From positions 8,825-72,824 of the forward strand of contig CAKQSE010000005.1 in the NCBI GenBank assembly GCA_934272785.1: a stretch of DNA of 64,000 bases, written 5' to 3'. This DNA is from an uncultured Alphaproteobacteria bacterium. GTDB taxonomy: Bacteria; Pseudomonadota; Alphaproteobacteria; Rs-D84. Both the position numbers and the translations under genes were made by a program. Shown here piece after piece: positions 16,645 to 26,368 of the stretch; positions within the stretch are counted from its first letter, which is position 1, and each line of letters begins with the position of its first letter. The notes below the pieces were generated by a model. The model was given only the letters and a program-made list of their open reading frames with translations, did no database searches and was not told the DNA's origin.

Positions 16645-17771
16645 GTGATGAAAATTTAATTCGTATGGATATGGGAACACTGGCGGGGACGGCGTCTGGG
16701 GATGCGGCTGCGCGCCCTGTTCTGTGTTTGGGAATTGAATCATCGTGCGACGAAACATCGGCGGCGATTGTTGATTCAAATCGTAACATTTTATCGCATA
16801 TAATTTATTCCCAGATTCCAGAACATCAAAAATACGGCGGTGTTGTGCCAGAACTGGCGGCGCGTGCGCATATTTTGGCCATTGACCAGGTTGTGCGCCA
16901 GACGTTATTAAATGCCGGCAAAACAATTGATGATATTGACGTTATTGCCGCGACGGCGGGTCCGGGTTTAATCGGTGGTGTTTTAATCGGATGGATGGCG
17001 GCAACCGGCATTGCCCAGGCCACTGGAAAACCATTGGTTGCGGTCAATCATCTGGAAGGACACGCGTTGGTTCCGCGCCTGCATGCGGCGGCGGCAAATG
17101 GCACCGATGGCGCGGTGTCTGTTGAATTCCCGTATCTGTTGATGTTGGCGTCGGGTGGTCATTGCCAGATTTTGCTGGTGCGTGGCGTCGGACAATATGA
17201 ATTGATTGGGCAAACCCTGGACGACAGCGCGGGCGAAGCATTTGACAAGGTTGCCAAGATGCTGGGGCTGGGCTATCCGGGTGGTCCGATTGTGGACAAT
17301 CGTGCAAAGTTGGGTAATGCGCGCGCGTTTGCATTTCCACGCCCGTTGTGTGATAAACCAGGATGTGATTTTTCGTTCAGCGGTATTAAAACTGCGGCAA
17401 GGACGTTCTTGGAACACAACCCGGGACCGCACAGTGATGAATTTATAAACGATTTTTGTGCATCGTTCCAGGCGGCGGTTGTTGATTGCATTATAAACCG
17501 TTTGAACAACGCGATGGACGATTCGCGCGTTGTCGCGGCGGCACCAAAAACACTGGTCGTTGCGGGCGGCGTCGCCAAGAACAGTGCAATCCGCAGTGCG
17601 ATGGAAAAACTGGCCGCGCGTTGCGATATGGTGTTTGCCGCACCACCGATGAATCTGTGCACCGATAATGGCGCAATGATTGCGTGGGCGGGTATTGAAA
17701 ATTACCGCCTGGGGCGCGTTGTGCACGAACCAATTGCGCCGCGTCCACGTTGGCCGTTGACGGAATTGTGA
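16641..17771 (+). CDS. tsaD: tRNA N6-adenosine threonylcarbamoyltransferase TsaD
   Basis: Transfers threonylcarbamoyl to A37 of ANN-decoding tRNAs together with TsaB. The 376 residues include GIESSCDETSAA, VVPELAARAH, the metal-binding HxxxH (VNHLEGHAL) and the C-terminal VAGGVAKN and DNGAMIAWAG. The start at 16641 overlaps the upstream stop by four bases and adds about 25 residues to the normal N-terminus, so a later internal start cannot be excluded. tsaB is at 47122. Confidence 0.96.
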   Translation: MSDENLIRMDMGTLAGTASGDAAARPVLCLGIESSCDETSAAIVDSNRNILSHIIYSQIPEHQKYGGVVPELAARAHILAIDQVVRQTLLNAGKTIDDIDVIAATAGPGLIGGVLIGWMAATGIAQATGKPLVAVNHLEGHALVPRLHAAAANGTDGAVSVEFPYLLMLASGGHCQILLVRGVGQYELIGQTLDDSAGEAFDKVAKMLGLGYPGGPIVDNRAKLGNARAFAFPRPLCDKPGCDFSFSGIKTAARTFLEHNPGPHSDEFINDFCASFQAAVVDCIINRLNNAMDDSRVVAAAPKTLVVAGGVAKNSAIRSAMEKLAARCDMVFAAPPMNLCTDNGAMIAWAGIENYRLGRVVHEPIAPRPRWPLTEL

Positions 17772-17800
17772 TTGCGCATTTGCCACGCGTGTGGTATAAT
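17772..17800 (+). promoter_or_regulatory. Promoter of gene at 17808 (leaderless type)
   Basis: TTGCGC, 17 bases, TATAAT, then 7 bases to ATG 17808. The -35 starts on the base after the tsaD stop codon. Confidence 0.6.
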
Positions 17801-17807
17801 TCTAGGT

Positions 17808-18299
17808 ATGAAAGAATATATAAAATCTTATGATGACGCCACGCGCAAGGTGCTGGAACGTGCCGCGCAGTTGGACCGTTTTTTGCTGGATAAATTTGAC
17901 GCGCAATACACATTGACTGATATTGCCTATGTCTTGCGCAGTAAATACAAGGACCACCTGTTTCGCGACAAATATGTCGGCGATATGCAGTTTCAGGGTT
18001 TTACCCCATATCCCAAGGGATTCTGTGCCCTGTCGTCAATTTGTATCTATGAATTATATGGTGGGGACCAGATATGGACGCCGTCGGCGATTCATATGGG
18101 CGATTGGGAATATGCGCCGGTTGTATTCTTGCGCGATAAATTTAACGACATTGCGTTTGACGCGACCGGGGACCAGTTTGCGCCACTGCGGGTGCCATAT
18201 GAATTGGGCACGCCGATAAATCGTCCTATGCGTGATATGCGCACCCCGAACAAGCGTGAATTTATTCGCCAGATTAAACAAGAACTTGATAAACGTTGA
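17808..18299 (+). CDS. Conserved-looking protein of unknown function
   Basis: 163 residues, no signal peptide and no transmembrane helix. I do not recognise the family. The middle part GFCALSSICIYELYGG, AIHMGDWEYAPVVFL and DATGDQFAP places one Cys, one His and one Asp in the order used by papain-like (NlpC or transglutaminase-fold) proteins; that is only a suggestion. The start is fixed by a TATAAT 7 bases upstream, and no ribosome-binding site is visible. xseA starts 13 bases downstream. Confidence 0.7.
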   Translation: MKEYIKSYDDATRKVLERAAQLDRFLLDKFDAQYTLTDIAYVLRSKYKDHLFRDKYVGDMQFQGFTPYPKGFCALSSICIYELYGGDQIWTPSAIHMGDWEYAPVVFLRDKFNDIAFDATGDQFAPLRVPYELGTPINRPMRDMRTPNKREFIRQIKQELDKR

Positions 18300-18312
18300 G
18301 AGATTATTTCCA

Positions 18313-19548
18313 ATGGAAAAGCCAGAACCATATGTTAAACCAGATACGGTGTTCAGTGTATCGGACGCGTCTGCGTTATTAAAGGGCGTTGTTGAAACCG
18401 CATTTCCGCGCATAAAAATCCGTGGCGAACTGTCCCAGATTACGCGCGCGACGTCGGGCCATATGTATATGACGATAAAGGATTCTGGGGCGGCAATTTC
18501 TGTGATTATTTGGCGCGGGACGCCCGTGTCGTTTAAACTGGAAGACGGGATGGAGGCTATTGTTACTGGTCGCTTTACCACGTATCCGGCGCGCAGTAAT
18601 TACCAGATTATCGTCAGTGAAATTGAAATGGCGGGCGCGGGTGCGATTCTGAAAATGCTGGAAGATCGCAAACGCAAATTGGCGGCCGAGGGGTTATTTG
18701 ACGCATCGCGCAAGAAGCCGTTGCCACGCCTGCCCCAAACGATTGGCGTCGTGACCAGTCCGACCGGTGCCGCGTTCCAGGATATTCAAAACAGATTGCG
18801 CGAACGTTTCCCGGTGCGTGTGATATTGTATCCTGCCACGGTCCAGGGCGCGACCGCCGCAGCCGAGGTTGCCGCCGGTATCGAATATTTTAATCGCGCA
18901 AAAAACGTTGATGTGATTATCGTTGCGCGTGGTGGTGGCAGTCTGGAAGACCTGTTGCCATTTTCCGAAGAAATTGTTGTTCGTGCCGCCGCGGCCAGCC
19001 AGATTCCATTGATATCCGGCGTCGGACATGAACCAGACTGGATGTTGATTGACTTTGCCGCCGATGTGCGCGCGCCAACCCCAACCGGTGCGGCGGAAAC
19101 GGTTGTGCCGACAAAATTGTCGTTGTTCCAAGAACTGGATAACCTGTGGCATCGTATGTCGGCGAATTTTACAACCCGCCTGGGAAATGCGAAATCGCGC
19201 GTGGACGCAATTACGATTAAAAGTCCGCGTCAAATGGTGATGGAACAGGCGCAACGTCTGGACGATGTAACGCGCACGATGAACATAATCATCACCGGTA
19301 AGTTGACCACGGCGCGCCAGAAAATTGACATCGTGTCCACGTTCCCGAACATATTGCAAAACAAAATGGTCACGCTGAATCAGTCTGTGGCACATTTGGG
19401 TCAAATGTTAAATTCGCTAAGTTATAAAAATGTTTTGGCGCGTGGCTATGCAATTGCGCGCGGGGCCGATGGTCGCATTATCAGTCGCGCTGACGGCGCA
19501 CCGCATGTTGCAACGCTGGAATTTGCCGATGGCATATTGAATATTTAA
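18313..19548 (+). CDS. xseA: Exodeoxyribonuclease VII large subunit
   Basis: Catalytic subunit of the single-strand DNA exonuclease. The 411 residues have the N-terminal OB fold (IKIRGELSQITRATSGHMYMTIKD) and the catalytic core (QTIGVVTSPTGAAFQDIQNRL, then IIVARGGGSLEDLLPFSEE, ISGVGHEPDWMLIDFAADVRAPTPTGAAE), followed by coiled coil. The usual VGHETDxxxxD reads VGHEPDWMLID. ATG 18313 follows GAGAG. It is probably co-transcribed with the gene at 17808. xseB is not in the window. Confidence 0.93.
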   Translation: MEKPEPYVKPDTVFSVSDASALLKGVVETAFPRIKIRGELSQITRATSGHMYMTIKDSGAAISVIIWRGTPVSFKLEDGMEAIVTGRFTTYPARSNYQIIVSEIEMAGAGAILKMLEDRKRKLAAEGLFDASRKKPLPRLPQTIGVVTSPTGAAFQDIQNRLRERFPVRVILYPATVQGATAAAEVAAGIEYFNRAKNVDVIIVARGGGSLEDLLPFSEEIVVRAAAASQIPLISGVGHEPDWMLIDFAADVRAPTPTGAAETVVPTKLSLFQELDNLWHRMSANFTTRLGNAKSRVDAITIKSPRQMVMEQAQRLDDVTRTMNIIITGKLTTARQKIDIVSTFPNILQNKMVTLNQSVAHLGQMLNSLSYKNVLARGYAIARGADGRIISRADGAPHVATLEFADGILNI

Positions 19549-19573
19549 AAACGCCCGTCTGGGCGTTTTTTAT
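19546..19573. terminator. Bidirectional terminator between xseA and recN
   Basis: AAAAACGCCC-gtct-GGGCGTTTTTT hairpin between convergent genes. Confidence 0.88.
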
Positions 19574-19574
19574 A

Positions 19575-21227
19575 TCAGTGAATCAATGTTCGCGCGGTTG
19601 CCAATGATTCCGGTGTAATTTCGGCACCGCTGATTATTCGTGCAATTTCGTTCAGGCGTTCGTCGCCCGTAATTTCATGCACCGATGTTGTTGTTTTGTC
19701 GGCGATAACATTTTTCTCTATCTTGAAATGGCGATTGGCAAATCCGGCAACCTGGGCCGAGTGTGTAATGACCAACGCCTGGGACGCCGCGGCCAGTTTA
19801 TTCAGGCGCAATCCAACCGCACTGGCGGTCGCGCCACTGATACCGGTGTCAACCTCGTCAAAAATAAATGTGTGGGCGGCATCTGTTCCGGCCAGGACAA
19901 CGCGCAACGCCAACATTAAACGTGCCAATTCACCGCCCGATGCCGCACGGTGCAGTGGCGAAAATGGCATGCCTGGGTTTGTCTTTATCGTAAACACAAT
20001 GTCGTCAACGCCCGCAGATGATGGCGCAATTTCGGTGCGTGTCACGGCAAAGTCTGCCTGGCCCAGTTTCAGGTCTGGTAATTCATTTAATATCGCCGTG
20101 CGTAATTGCGCGCCAGCCGTCGCGCGCAGTGTGGTCAGTTTTGCGGCCAATTTATCAAATTCAGATTTGCGCGCGGCAACCAATGCGTGCACGCGTTTTA
20201 ATTCGGCATCAGAATTATCAATTGCATTTAATGCCGTCGACATTTGGTCCAGTTTTGCTGGCAATTCGTCGGCCGAAACGCGATGCTTGCGTGCCGCCGC
20301 GCGGATTGCGAACAGGCGTTCTTCGATTGTATCAATGCTGTCTGTGTTGATTTCCGTTGGTGCCAATGCGCCAATTACATCGGACAAGTCCTGGGCAATG
20401 TCATACAGTTTATCAATCTGCGGCTGGTATGGATTTGGCTCGGTCTTGATACGTTGCAAAATATGCGTCGCCGAAAACACTACGCCGTCCAGCGAGTTAC
20501 CACGCGGGGCCAGTGTCTCGTTCGCCTCGGCCAATATGGCGGCGTCTTTTTCGGCGTTCATCATCGCACTGCGGCGTGTGGCCAATTCGTCTTCTTCGCC
20601 TGGTTGCACGTTCAGTGCGCGCAATTCTGCAACGTTGTGTTCCAAGAATTCGCGTTCTGATTCCGCGCGCGCCAGTAATTCGTTTAATTCATCTTGGCGT
20701 TTTTGGGCCGCGTGATACTCGTTATATGCCGTGCGCACGTCGCGTGCCAAATCTGTGTATCCATCAATGTGCGCCGCGCCAAATGCGTCCAGTGTCATGC
20801 GATGTGTTGCCGGATTCAGTAATGTGTGATTTGCAAATTGACCGTGAATTTCAACCAGTGTGTCACCAACCTGCTTTAATGTTTTTACAGATACAGGTGT
20901 GTCGTTTATCCAGGCGCGACTTTTGCCATCGGTGGACAATGTCCGTCGTAAAATCAGCATGCCGTCATCGGTATCGATACCGCTGTCATCCAACGCCGGA
21001 CGCACAGAATCAGGAACGCAATCAAACGTTGCAATCACCGACGCGGTGTCGCAACCATGACGCACCAACCCGGCGTCAGAACGCGCCCCCAGTGCCAGCG
21101 ACAATGCGTCCAGCAATATACTTTTGCCCGCGCCTGTTTCGCCGGTCAGCACGTTCAGCCCCGCCCCGAATTCCAGATTCAGTTTTTCAATCAATACGAT
21201 ATTTGAAATGTTTAATCCAATCAGCAT
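19575..21227 (-). CDS. recN: DNA repair protein RecN
   Basis: SMC-like ATPase used in double-strand-break repair. The 550 residues contain Walker A (GETGAGKSILLDALSLALG, about 29-47), a long coiled-coil middle, the ABC signature (ASGGELARLMLALR) and Walker B (TFIFDEVDTGISG). Start ATG 21227 has no Shine-Dalgarno sequence; TATAAT ends 6 bases before it. Confidence 0.95.
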   Translation of the reverse strand: MLIGLNISNIVLIEKLNLEFGAGLNVLTGETGAGKSILLDALSLALGARSDAGLVRHGCDTASVIATFDCVPDSVRPALDDSGIDTDDGMLILRRTLSTDGKSRAWINDTPVSVKTLKQVGDTLVEIHGQFANHTLLNPATHRMTLDAFGAAHIDGYTDLARDVRTAYNEYHAAQKRQDELNELLARAESEREFLEHNVAELRALNVQPGEEDELATRRSAMMNAEKDAAILAEANETLAPRGNSLDGVVFSATHILQRIKTEPNPYQPQIDKLYDIAQDLSDVIGALAPTEINTDSIDTIEERLFAIRAAARKHRVSADELPAKLDQMSTALNAIDNSDAELKRVHALVAARKSEFDKLAAKLTTLRATAGAQLRTAILNELPDLKLGQADFAVTRTEIAPSSAGVDDIVFTIKTNPGMPFSPLHRAASGGELARLMLALRVVLAGTDAAHTFIFDEVDTGISGATASAVGLRLNKLAAASQALVITHSAQVAGFANRHFKIEKNVIADKTTTSVHEITGDERLNEIARIISGAEITPESLATARTLIH

Positions 21228-21233
21228 GTGGGA

Positions 21234-21263
21234 ATTATAGCCCGATTTTTGTCAGAATTTCAA
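21234..21263 (-). promoter_or_regulatory. Promoter of recN (leaderless type)
   Basis: Minus-strand TTGAAA, 18 bases, TATAAT, then 6 bases to the start codon. No LexA-like box was seen. Confidence 0.6.
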
Positions 21264-21267
21264 GGCA

Positions 21268-21717
21268 TTATTGCACGGATTCCAGTCTGAAATCATGCAG
21301 CCATAAAATATATCCTAAAACAGTATATTCGGGGTATATCGCGCGTAACAATTCCATGTATTCGCGCACCTGGGCGCAATATGCGACGTGGAATCTGTTG
21401 GGCGACACGTCGGTTTTATAATCCATGACCAGAATCTGTTTCGTCGTGTCATCTGTGACCATGCGGTCAATACGACGGCTGATAAATTTACCGCGAATAA
21501 TACCGGCAACTGGAACCTCGGTCTGGGCATTGGCGACAAAGAATGGCAATAATTCAGGGTGCGATTTTACGCGCGCCACAGTATCCACGTCGCCATGCGT
21601 GATGTTGCCATCAATCATTATTTGTTGCATGCGACGATGGGCGCGTGTGCCGGCGTCGGTTGCGAATTGTGTTGCGTCCTGTTGCTTTAATAAATCGCGC
21701 AGTGTTATGTCTGTCAT
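21268..21717 (-). CDS. Stand-alone AddA-type PD-(D/E)XK nuclease domain
   Basis: 149 residues corresponding to the C-terminal nuclease domain normally fused to AddA/RecB helicases: GTRAHRRMQQIM near the N-terminus and the catalytic IDRMVTDDTTKQILVMDYKTD region (Asp, then D-x-K), followed by the conserved QVREYMELLRAIYP helix. Its ATG overlaps the TGA of the helicase gene by four bases (ATGA), and the junction reads ACA AAA TGA, where a -1 slip on the A run would fuse the two frames. It should therefore act with the helicase as a two-chain AddA. Confidence 0.8.
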   Translation of the reverse strand: MTDITLRDLLKQQDATQFATDAGTRAHRRMQQIMIDGNITHGDVDTVARVKSHPELLPFFVANAQTEVPVAGIIRGKFISRRIDRMVTDDTTKQILVMDYKTDVSPNRFHVAYCAQVREYMELLRAIYPEYTVLGYILWLHDFRLESVQ

Positions 21718-24326
21718 TTTGTAATCCTGATTACGTCGGCGTCGGGCGTGTTGGCGGCCAATACACGCCACAGTTGGCTGTGCCATGCGATGTCAGCCGC
21801 GTTTTTGTTTGGTGTAAATCCATAGATGTATAATTCATCGCGGGCGCGCGTCATCGCGACATACAGTAATCGATAATATTCTGCAATTCGCACGTTGGCC
21901 AGTGCTCTGGCCGCCGCCTCGCGCGCAGCAGATGCGTCACCACGTGGTGTCCACAGCCATGCGTTTGGGAATTCCGTGGACGTTGTGTCTGGGATTGGTA
22001 ATATCTTTTCTGATTTCGGGGTGCGCACGGTATCAATCAGGAATACAACGCGCGCCTCTAATCCCTTGCTGCCGTGGACGGTAACAATGCGAACACCATT
22101 TGCGGCATCCATGTCGCGTTTAATTTCACTGCCCCCGGTGATAAACCATTTCAGAAAATGACGTAATGTTCCAGGTGTTGTGCGTTCATATGCCAGGCAT
22201 ATTGTCATAAATTCGTCCAGTGGATCAATAACCTGGGCGCCCAATGCGGCAATCATACTTTCGCGCACGCCGTCGGATAATATGCGCGTAAAAAATGTAT
22301 AGGGTGCCATTTCTTGGGACATTGTGACAATCGTATTCAGGCGTGAATAAATATCTGGGTATGTGTCCGCCAAAATATCATATACTGTTGTTGGCGCAAA
22401 TTCAGAATTCGCAGATTTTTTTGCCCGATTTTCATCATTACGGATTTTACAGATTTTAAAAATATCGTCTTCGCTCAAACGGAATATTGGACTTTTTAAC
22501 ACGCAACATAAACTGTAATCATCAGTTGTGTCCAGGCAAAATCTGACCAGGTTCATCAGGTCGCGCACCGCCGGGAAATTCGGCAGAACAATTCGGTCGC
22601 TGCCTGCAACATCGATTCCACGCTGCTTTAATTCTTTGACCAGTGGCGCGGCCATTGGATTACGTTGTTGGACCAATACCATTATTTCGCTGGGGCGATA
22701 TTCGCCGGACGATACCAGTGATTTTATTTTGTCCGCGATTATTTGGATATATCCGCCGACATCAATGTCGTCGTTTTGTTTCGATGTCAGTTTGTGCAAT
22801 TCAACCAGTCCTGATGGTGATGTGCGAAAACACTTGTGTGGATTATTCACAAATCCGGTCATTTCGGTCAAAGGCGCGTCACCAAAGAACGCGTCGACCG
22901 TGTTTAATATCGCCGGCAATGAACGAAAACTCTGGGCCAATGGCACCTCGCGTATGGCGCGCATGTTTTCAGCGATTTGTGTGGCAATGTCGTCGCGACT
23001 GGTTGCGAATGCGTGCGGGTCTGCGCCCTGGAATCCGTAAATAGACTGTTTAGTGTCGCCAACGACAAACAACGAATGCTGGTGTGTTGCAGTGTCACCA
23101 TCGGTAAAGAAGTCGCCCGCCAACAGGCGCAAAATATCCCACTGAGCGGGGCTGGTATCTTGGGCCTCGTCCACCAGGATATGCGACAGCGACACGTTTA
23201 ATTGTGATAATACCCAACCCATCGTATCTGGTTGTGAAAACAGCCGGCGCGTGTATAAAATCAAATCGTCAAAATCCAATAAATTACGCTGGCGTTTTAT
23301 TTCGGAATATGTGTGCGCAAATGCCACCGATAAATCAAATAACGCCATCGTGTCATCAAAGACCATCTTGCTGGCCCAGAATTGATTTAATTCATATACA
23401 CGGTCTTGTTCGGCAACCAGATATTCCTTTTTTGCAATGTTTGCGACCCGGCGTCCGTCGGCCGTCAGGTATGCAGTTTTGTATTCGTGAAAATCTATCG
23501 TTTTATCAATATACTGTTTTGTCTTGTTGATAACTTTGAATAAATAGTTTACCGGCTTTTTTGCATTATTTATGTCCATTTGGACCAATTCGACGATATT
23601 TTGCAGTTGTTTTGATGGTATTTCCGTCTGGATTGGTTTTTTTAGTTTTAAAAAATTCTCAATCGTATCAATAAAGTATTTACGATAGTTGTCAACGTTT
23701 TTTACGTTAAAGAAATACTTGTATTGTGCACTTAGAATACCCAGCAAATCGTTTATAGATGTTTCGGATATACGGCCAACGATATGTGCAAATGCGTCGT
23801 TGGTGCGTGCGTCCCCGGGTGATTTTATCATGCGATCAAACGCGTCCTGTAATAACACGCGTTGGGTCATATCGGAAACCAGCGACCATGATGGCGACAG
23901 ACCGGCCTCTAGCGGGAAACGATGTAATATTTCTTCGCAAAAACCGTGAATCGTTTTTATTTTTAGTATTTCTGGGTTATCAATATACGTAAAAAATATT
24001 GTTCGTGCCCGTGCAATATCATCGGCGGTCGGTGTTGCGTTTTCACAAACGCCAGACAACAAATCAGACAATTCGGCATCATCCGCCATTGCCCAACCAC
24101 GTAACGCGGCCAGAATTCGATTGCGCATTTCCCCCGCCCCGGCGTTGGTATATGTCAGGCATAAAACGCCGGTCGCGTCGACGGATTTTGTGCGAAATAA
24201 AATTCGCAGCAATCGTTGGACCAATACACTGGTTTTTCCAGTGCCGGCATTGGCCTGGACCCATACGTTTTCCGCCGGATTGGCCGCAATATCTTGTTGT
24301 GGTGAAAGTGTTCGTTTTTGTCCCAT
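21714..24326 (-). CDS. addA: UvrD/AddA-type helicase lacking the fused nuclease domain
   Basis: Superfamily 1 helicase of double-strand-break end processing. The 870 residues contain Walker A (VQANAGTGKTSVLVQRLLR), GVLCLTYTNAGAGEM (Ia), LVDEAQDTSPAQWDILR (II), VVGDTKQSIYGFQGADP (III), IVTVHGSKGLEARVVFL (V) and LLYVAMTRARDELYIYG (VI). Full-length AddA continues into a nuclease domain of about 250 residues; here the chain stops soon after motif VI and the nuclease is the next gene. addB, the usual partner, is not in the window. Confidence 0.88.
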   Translation of the reverse strand: MGQKRTLSPQQDIAANPAENVWVQANAGTGKTSVLVQRLLRILFRTKSVDATGVLCLTYTNAGAGEMRNRILAALRGWAMADDAELSDLLSGVCENATPTADDIARARTIFFTYIDNPEILKIKTIHGFCEEILHRFPLEAGLSPSWSLVSDMTQRVLLQDAFDRMIKSPGDARTNDAFAHIVGRISETSINDLLGILSAQYKYFFNVKNVDNYRKYFIDTIENFLKLKKPIQTEIPSKQLQNIVELVQMDINNAKKPVNYLFKVINKTKQYIDKTIDFHEYKTAYLTADGRRVANIAKKEYLVAEQDRVYELNQFWASKMVFDDTMALFDLSVAFAHTYSEIKRQRNLLDFDDLILYTRRLFSQPDTMGWVLSQLNVSLSHILVDEAQDTSPAQWDILRLLAGDFFTDGDTATHQHSLFVVGDTKQSIYGFQGADPHAFATSRDDIATQIAENMRAIREVPLAQSFRSLPAILNTVDAFFGDAPLTEMTGFVNNPHKCFRTSPSGLVELHKLTSKQNDDIDVGGYIQIIADKIKSLVSSGEYRPSEIMVLVQQRNPMAAPLVKELKQRGIDVAGSDRIVLPNFPAVRDLMNLVRFCLDTTDDYSLCCVLKSPIFRLSEDDIFKICKIRNDENRAKKSANSEFAPTTVYDILADTYPDIYSRLNTIVTMSQEMAPYTFFTRILSDGVRESMIAALGAQVIDPLDEFMTICLAYERTTPGTLRHFLKWFITGGSEIKRDMDAANGVRIVTVHGSKGLEARVVFLIDTVRTPKSEKILPIPDTTSTEFPNAWLWTPRGDASAAREAAARALANVRIAEYYRLLYVAMTRARDELYIYGFTPNKNAADIAWHSQLWRVLAANTPDADVIRITK

Positions 24327-24334
24327 TTATCGCC

Positions 24335-24379
24335 TTGCTTTATTGTATAAATTTTAGTATAAATTTCAGTGTTCTGCAA
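24335..24379. promoter_or_regulatory. Overlapping divergent promoters
   Basis: Plus strand: TTGCTT 24335-24340, 17 bases, TATAAA 24358-24363, for the gene at 24408. Minus strand: TTGCAG 24379-24374, 17 bases, TAAAAT 24356-24351, for addA. The two promoters interlock. Confidence 0.55.
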
Positions 24380-24407
24380 GAATATATCAATAATTGGGAG
24401 AGTGGAC

Positions 24408-26333
24408 ATGGATATTTCACAAATGTTTTTGATTGGTGGCGGCGTGTTGGGCGGTCTGCTGTTTATTATGCTGGTCGCGTTGTTCTTTATTTCGCGTCGG
24501 TCCCAGCGAACGATGGAATCGTTGTTGACGCTGATGACACAGCCAGAACGTGCCCAGATTGCCGACGCGTCACGTGTGTTGCAAAAAATATTGGCGGGTG
24601 AAATTTCAAAAATTGACGCATGCTTTCAAACAATGCGCGATACACTGGCGTCCCAAATTGCGGCGGCAAATGCACTGAAACAAGAATTGACAGACCAGAA
24701 CAATAAACTGGTTGAATTGGCCGATGATGCGACGAAAAAAATTGCCGTTATGTCCCAGCGTCTGGATAACACAGTGTCCGGTCTGTCGGGTGTTGTTACG
24801 TCGTCTGGGTGGGTGGATGTTCAAAATGCGGCCGATAAATTTAATAATACCGTCAATGAATTATTGGCACAAATTGACACCACGGCCCAAGATACAACCG
24901 CGCGCGTCACAGAAATAAATACCCAGATTGACGCGTGGACTGCACACAGCGACACATTGAATCAAAATCTGAAAGCAGGTTTTGACAGCAACCAGAATCA
25001 GATGCAGGATTTGACAACCCAGACCGAAGAATTGCAAAACAAATTGTCTGAATTGGCCCAGTCCACCGCGGACGGTTTTGAAAATGTAAAAACAGCGGCG
25101 GCAAATTATGAAACACTGATGTCTGAAAATGATAAATTGTTGGATTCGCATCTGGAAAAAATGGACGCGTTCAGCAAACAATCAAAAAAGCAATTGACCG
25201 CCCAGATGAATTCACTGTCCAACACGGCAAACGTTGTCGGTGGCCAGGTGCGCCTGGCGGAAACGTCGATTGATAAACAGGTCCGCAAACTGAGTAACGC
25301 GGTTGAAACACTGATGGAATCGGCAGGCAATACAGAAAACTCGGTCCGCGGGATATCAAACGAATTGGCAACATTGACCAATCGTTTCAACAGCGAAATC
25401 AAAGAATTTGCCACCGCAGTTGTATCTGAATTAAAGACAGTGTCTGGTGTTGCAAACGTAACACTGGAAAACACCAAAACATCTGCAAATGCATTTTCAG
25501 AATCGGTCAAGGCGATGGCGACCGGCGTGCGTGAAACACTGATTGAAATGAATACTGCGCACACCCAATTGTCGGGCCAATCGGCGAATTTGATAAAGAT
25601 GTCGGCCGAAACCACCGCACAGTTGCAGCCGCTATCTGAATTGATTGAAAAGTATTATTCGGCCCTGCCTGATTTGTCCCAGGGTTCGGTTGACGCGGGC
25701 GAAAAGTTGCAACAGATTGTCGCGTCGCTGACCGAAAAAATAAATCTGATGCGTGCGGCCGTTTCGGAATCCACCAGCACGATTTCTGATTCTGCGATAA
25801 AGTTAGAAGATTTGGCCGGGCAATCGCGCCAACAGATGATTGATTTGATGTCTGATTATGCCAAGGCTGTAAATACGATGCAGACGCTGAACAAGCAAAT
25901 GATGGTTGCGCGCGCGACCGCGCCGATGGATGCGATGGGGGCCGCGGCTGCGCCAACATATGGTCGCGTCAGTGCGTCTGATTTCCTGAAAACGGCCGAA
26001 CGCGCATTTGAAAAAATGCACGAACAGGCGTTGGATTTAACACGCGCGACAGGTGCCGAAATTCCAGATGTTGTGTGGAAGAAATATCACGATGGGGATA
26101 AAACAATATTCTCGAAATGGTTGGCGAAAATGATGTCGGCGGCGGACAAAAAACAGGTGCGTGACATGTTGAAATCCGACACCGTGTTCCGTTCCCAGGC
26201 GACACAATTCGTGCGCAGTTTTGACAAGATTCTGACGGGGGCCCAGAATACCGACAATGCCGAAAAAGTAATTGCCGCATTGCGTAAAACTGACCTGGGC
26301 CGGGTTTATGTCGCACTGAAACAATGTGTTTAA
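24408..26333 (+). CDS. Membrane-anchored coiled-coil protein of unknown function
   Basis: 641 residues. An N-terminal helix (MFLIGGGVLGGLLFIMLVALFF) anchors it, followed by roughly 480 residues of Ala/Thr/Asn/Gln-rich coiled coil with heptad character resembling the signalling region of chemoreceptors or tail-fibre tape proteins, but without the chemoreceptor hairpin tip. The last ~110 residues (DFLKTAERAFEKMHEQALDL onward) look like a separate helical domain. ATG 24408 follows GGGAGAG. No family recognised; it is a single-gene unit with promoter and terminator. A structural or scaffolding role is inference. Confidence 0.8.
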   Translation: MDISQMFLIGGGVLGGLLFIMLVALFFISRRSQRTMESLLTLMTQPERAQIADASRVLQKILAGEISKIDACFQTMRDTLASQIAAANALKQELTDQNNKLVELADDATKKIAVMSQRLDNTVSGLSGVVTSSGWVDVQNAADKFNNTVNELLAQIDTTAQDTTARVTEINTQIDAWTAHSDTLNQNLKAGFDSNQNQMQDLTTQTEELQNKLSELAQSTADGFENVKTAAANYETLMSENDKLLDSHLEKMDAFSKQSKKQLTAQMNSLSNTANVVGGQVRLAETSIDKQVRKLSNAVETLMESAGNTENSVRGISNELATLTNRFNSEIKEFATAVVSELKTVSGVANVTLENTKTSANAFSESVKAMATGVRETLIEMNTAHTQLSGQSANLIKMSAETTAQLQPLSELIEKYYSALPDLSQGSVDAGEKLQQIVASLTEKINLMRAAVSESTSTISDSAIKLEDLAGQSRQQMIDLMSDYAKAVNTMQTLNKQMMVARATAPMDAMGAAAAPTYGRVSASDFLKTAERAFEKMHEQALDLTRATGAEIPDVVWKKYHDGDKTIFSKWLAKMMSAADKKQVRDMLKSDTVFRSQATQFVRSFDKILTGAQNTDNAEKVIAALRKTDLGRVYVALKQCV

Positions 26334-26337
26334 ATAA

Positions 26338-26368
26338 AAAATAAACCGGCGTATGCCGGTTTTTCTAT
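26338..26368. terminator. Terminator between convergent genes
   Basis: AAACCGGC-gta-TGCCGGTTT hairpin followed by TTCTATTT; overlaps the stop of the kinase-like gene. Confidence 0.8.

Noticed and set aside
16983..17786. 267-codon minus-strand open frame opposite tsaD
   Set aside because: Antisense shadow of a conserved gene.
20513..21421. 302-codon plus-strand open frame opposite recN
   Set aside because: Wholly antisense to recN, arginine- and cysteine-rich, no start signals.
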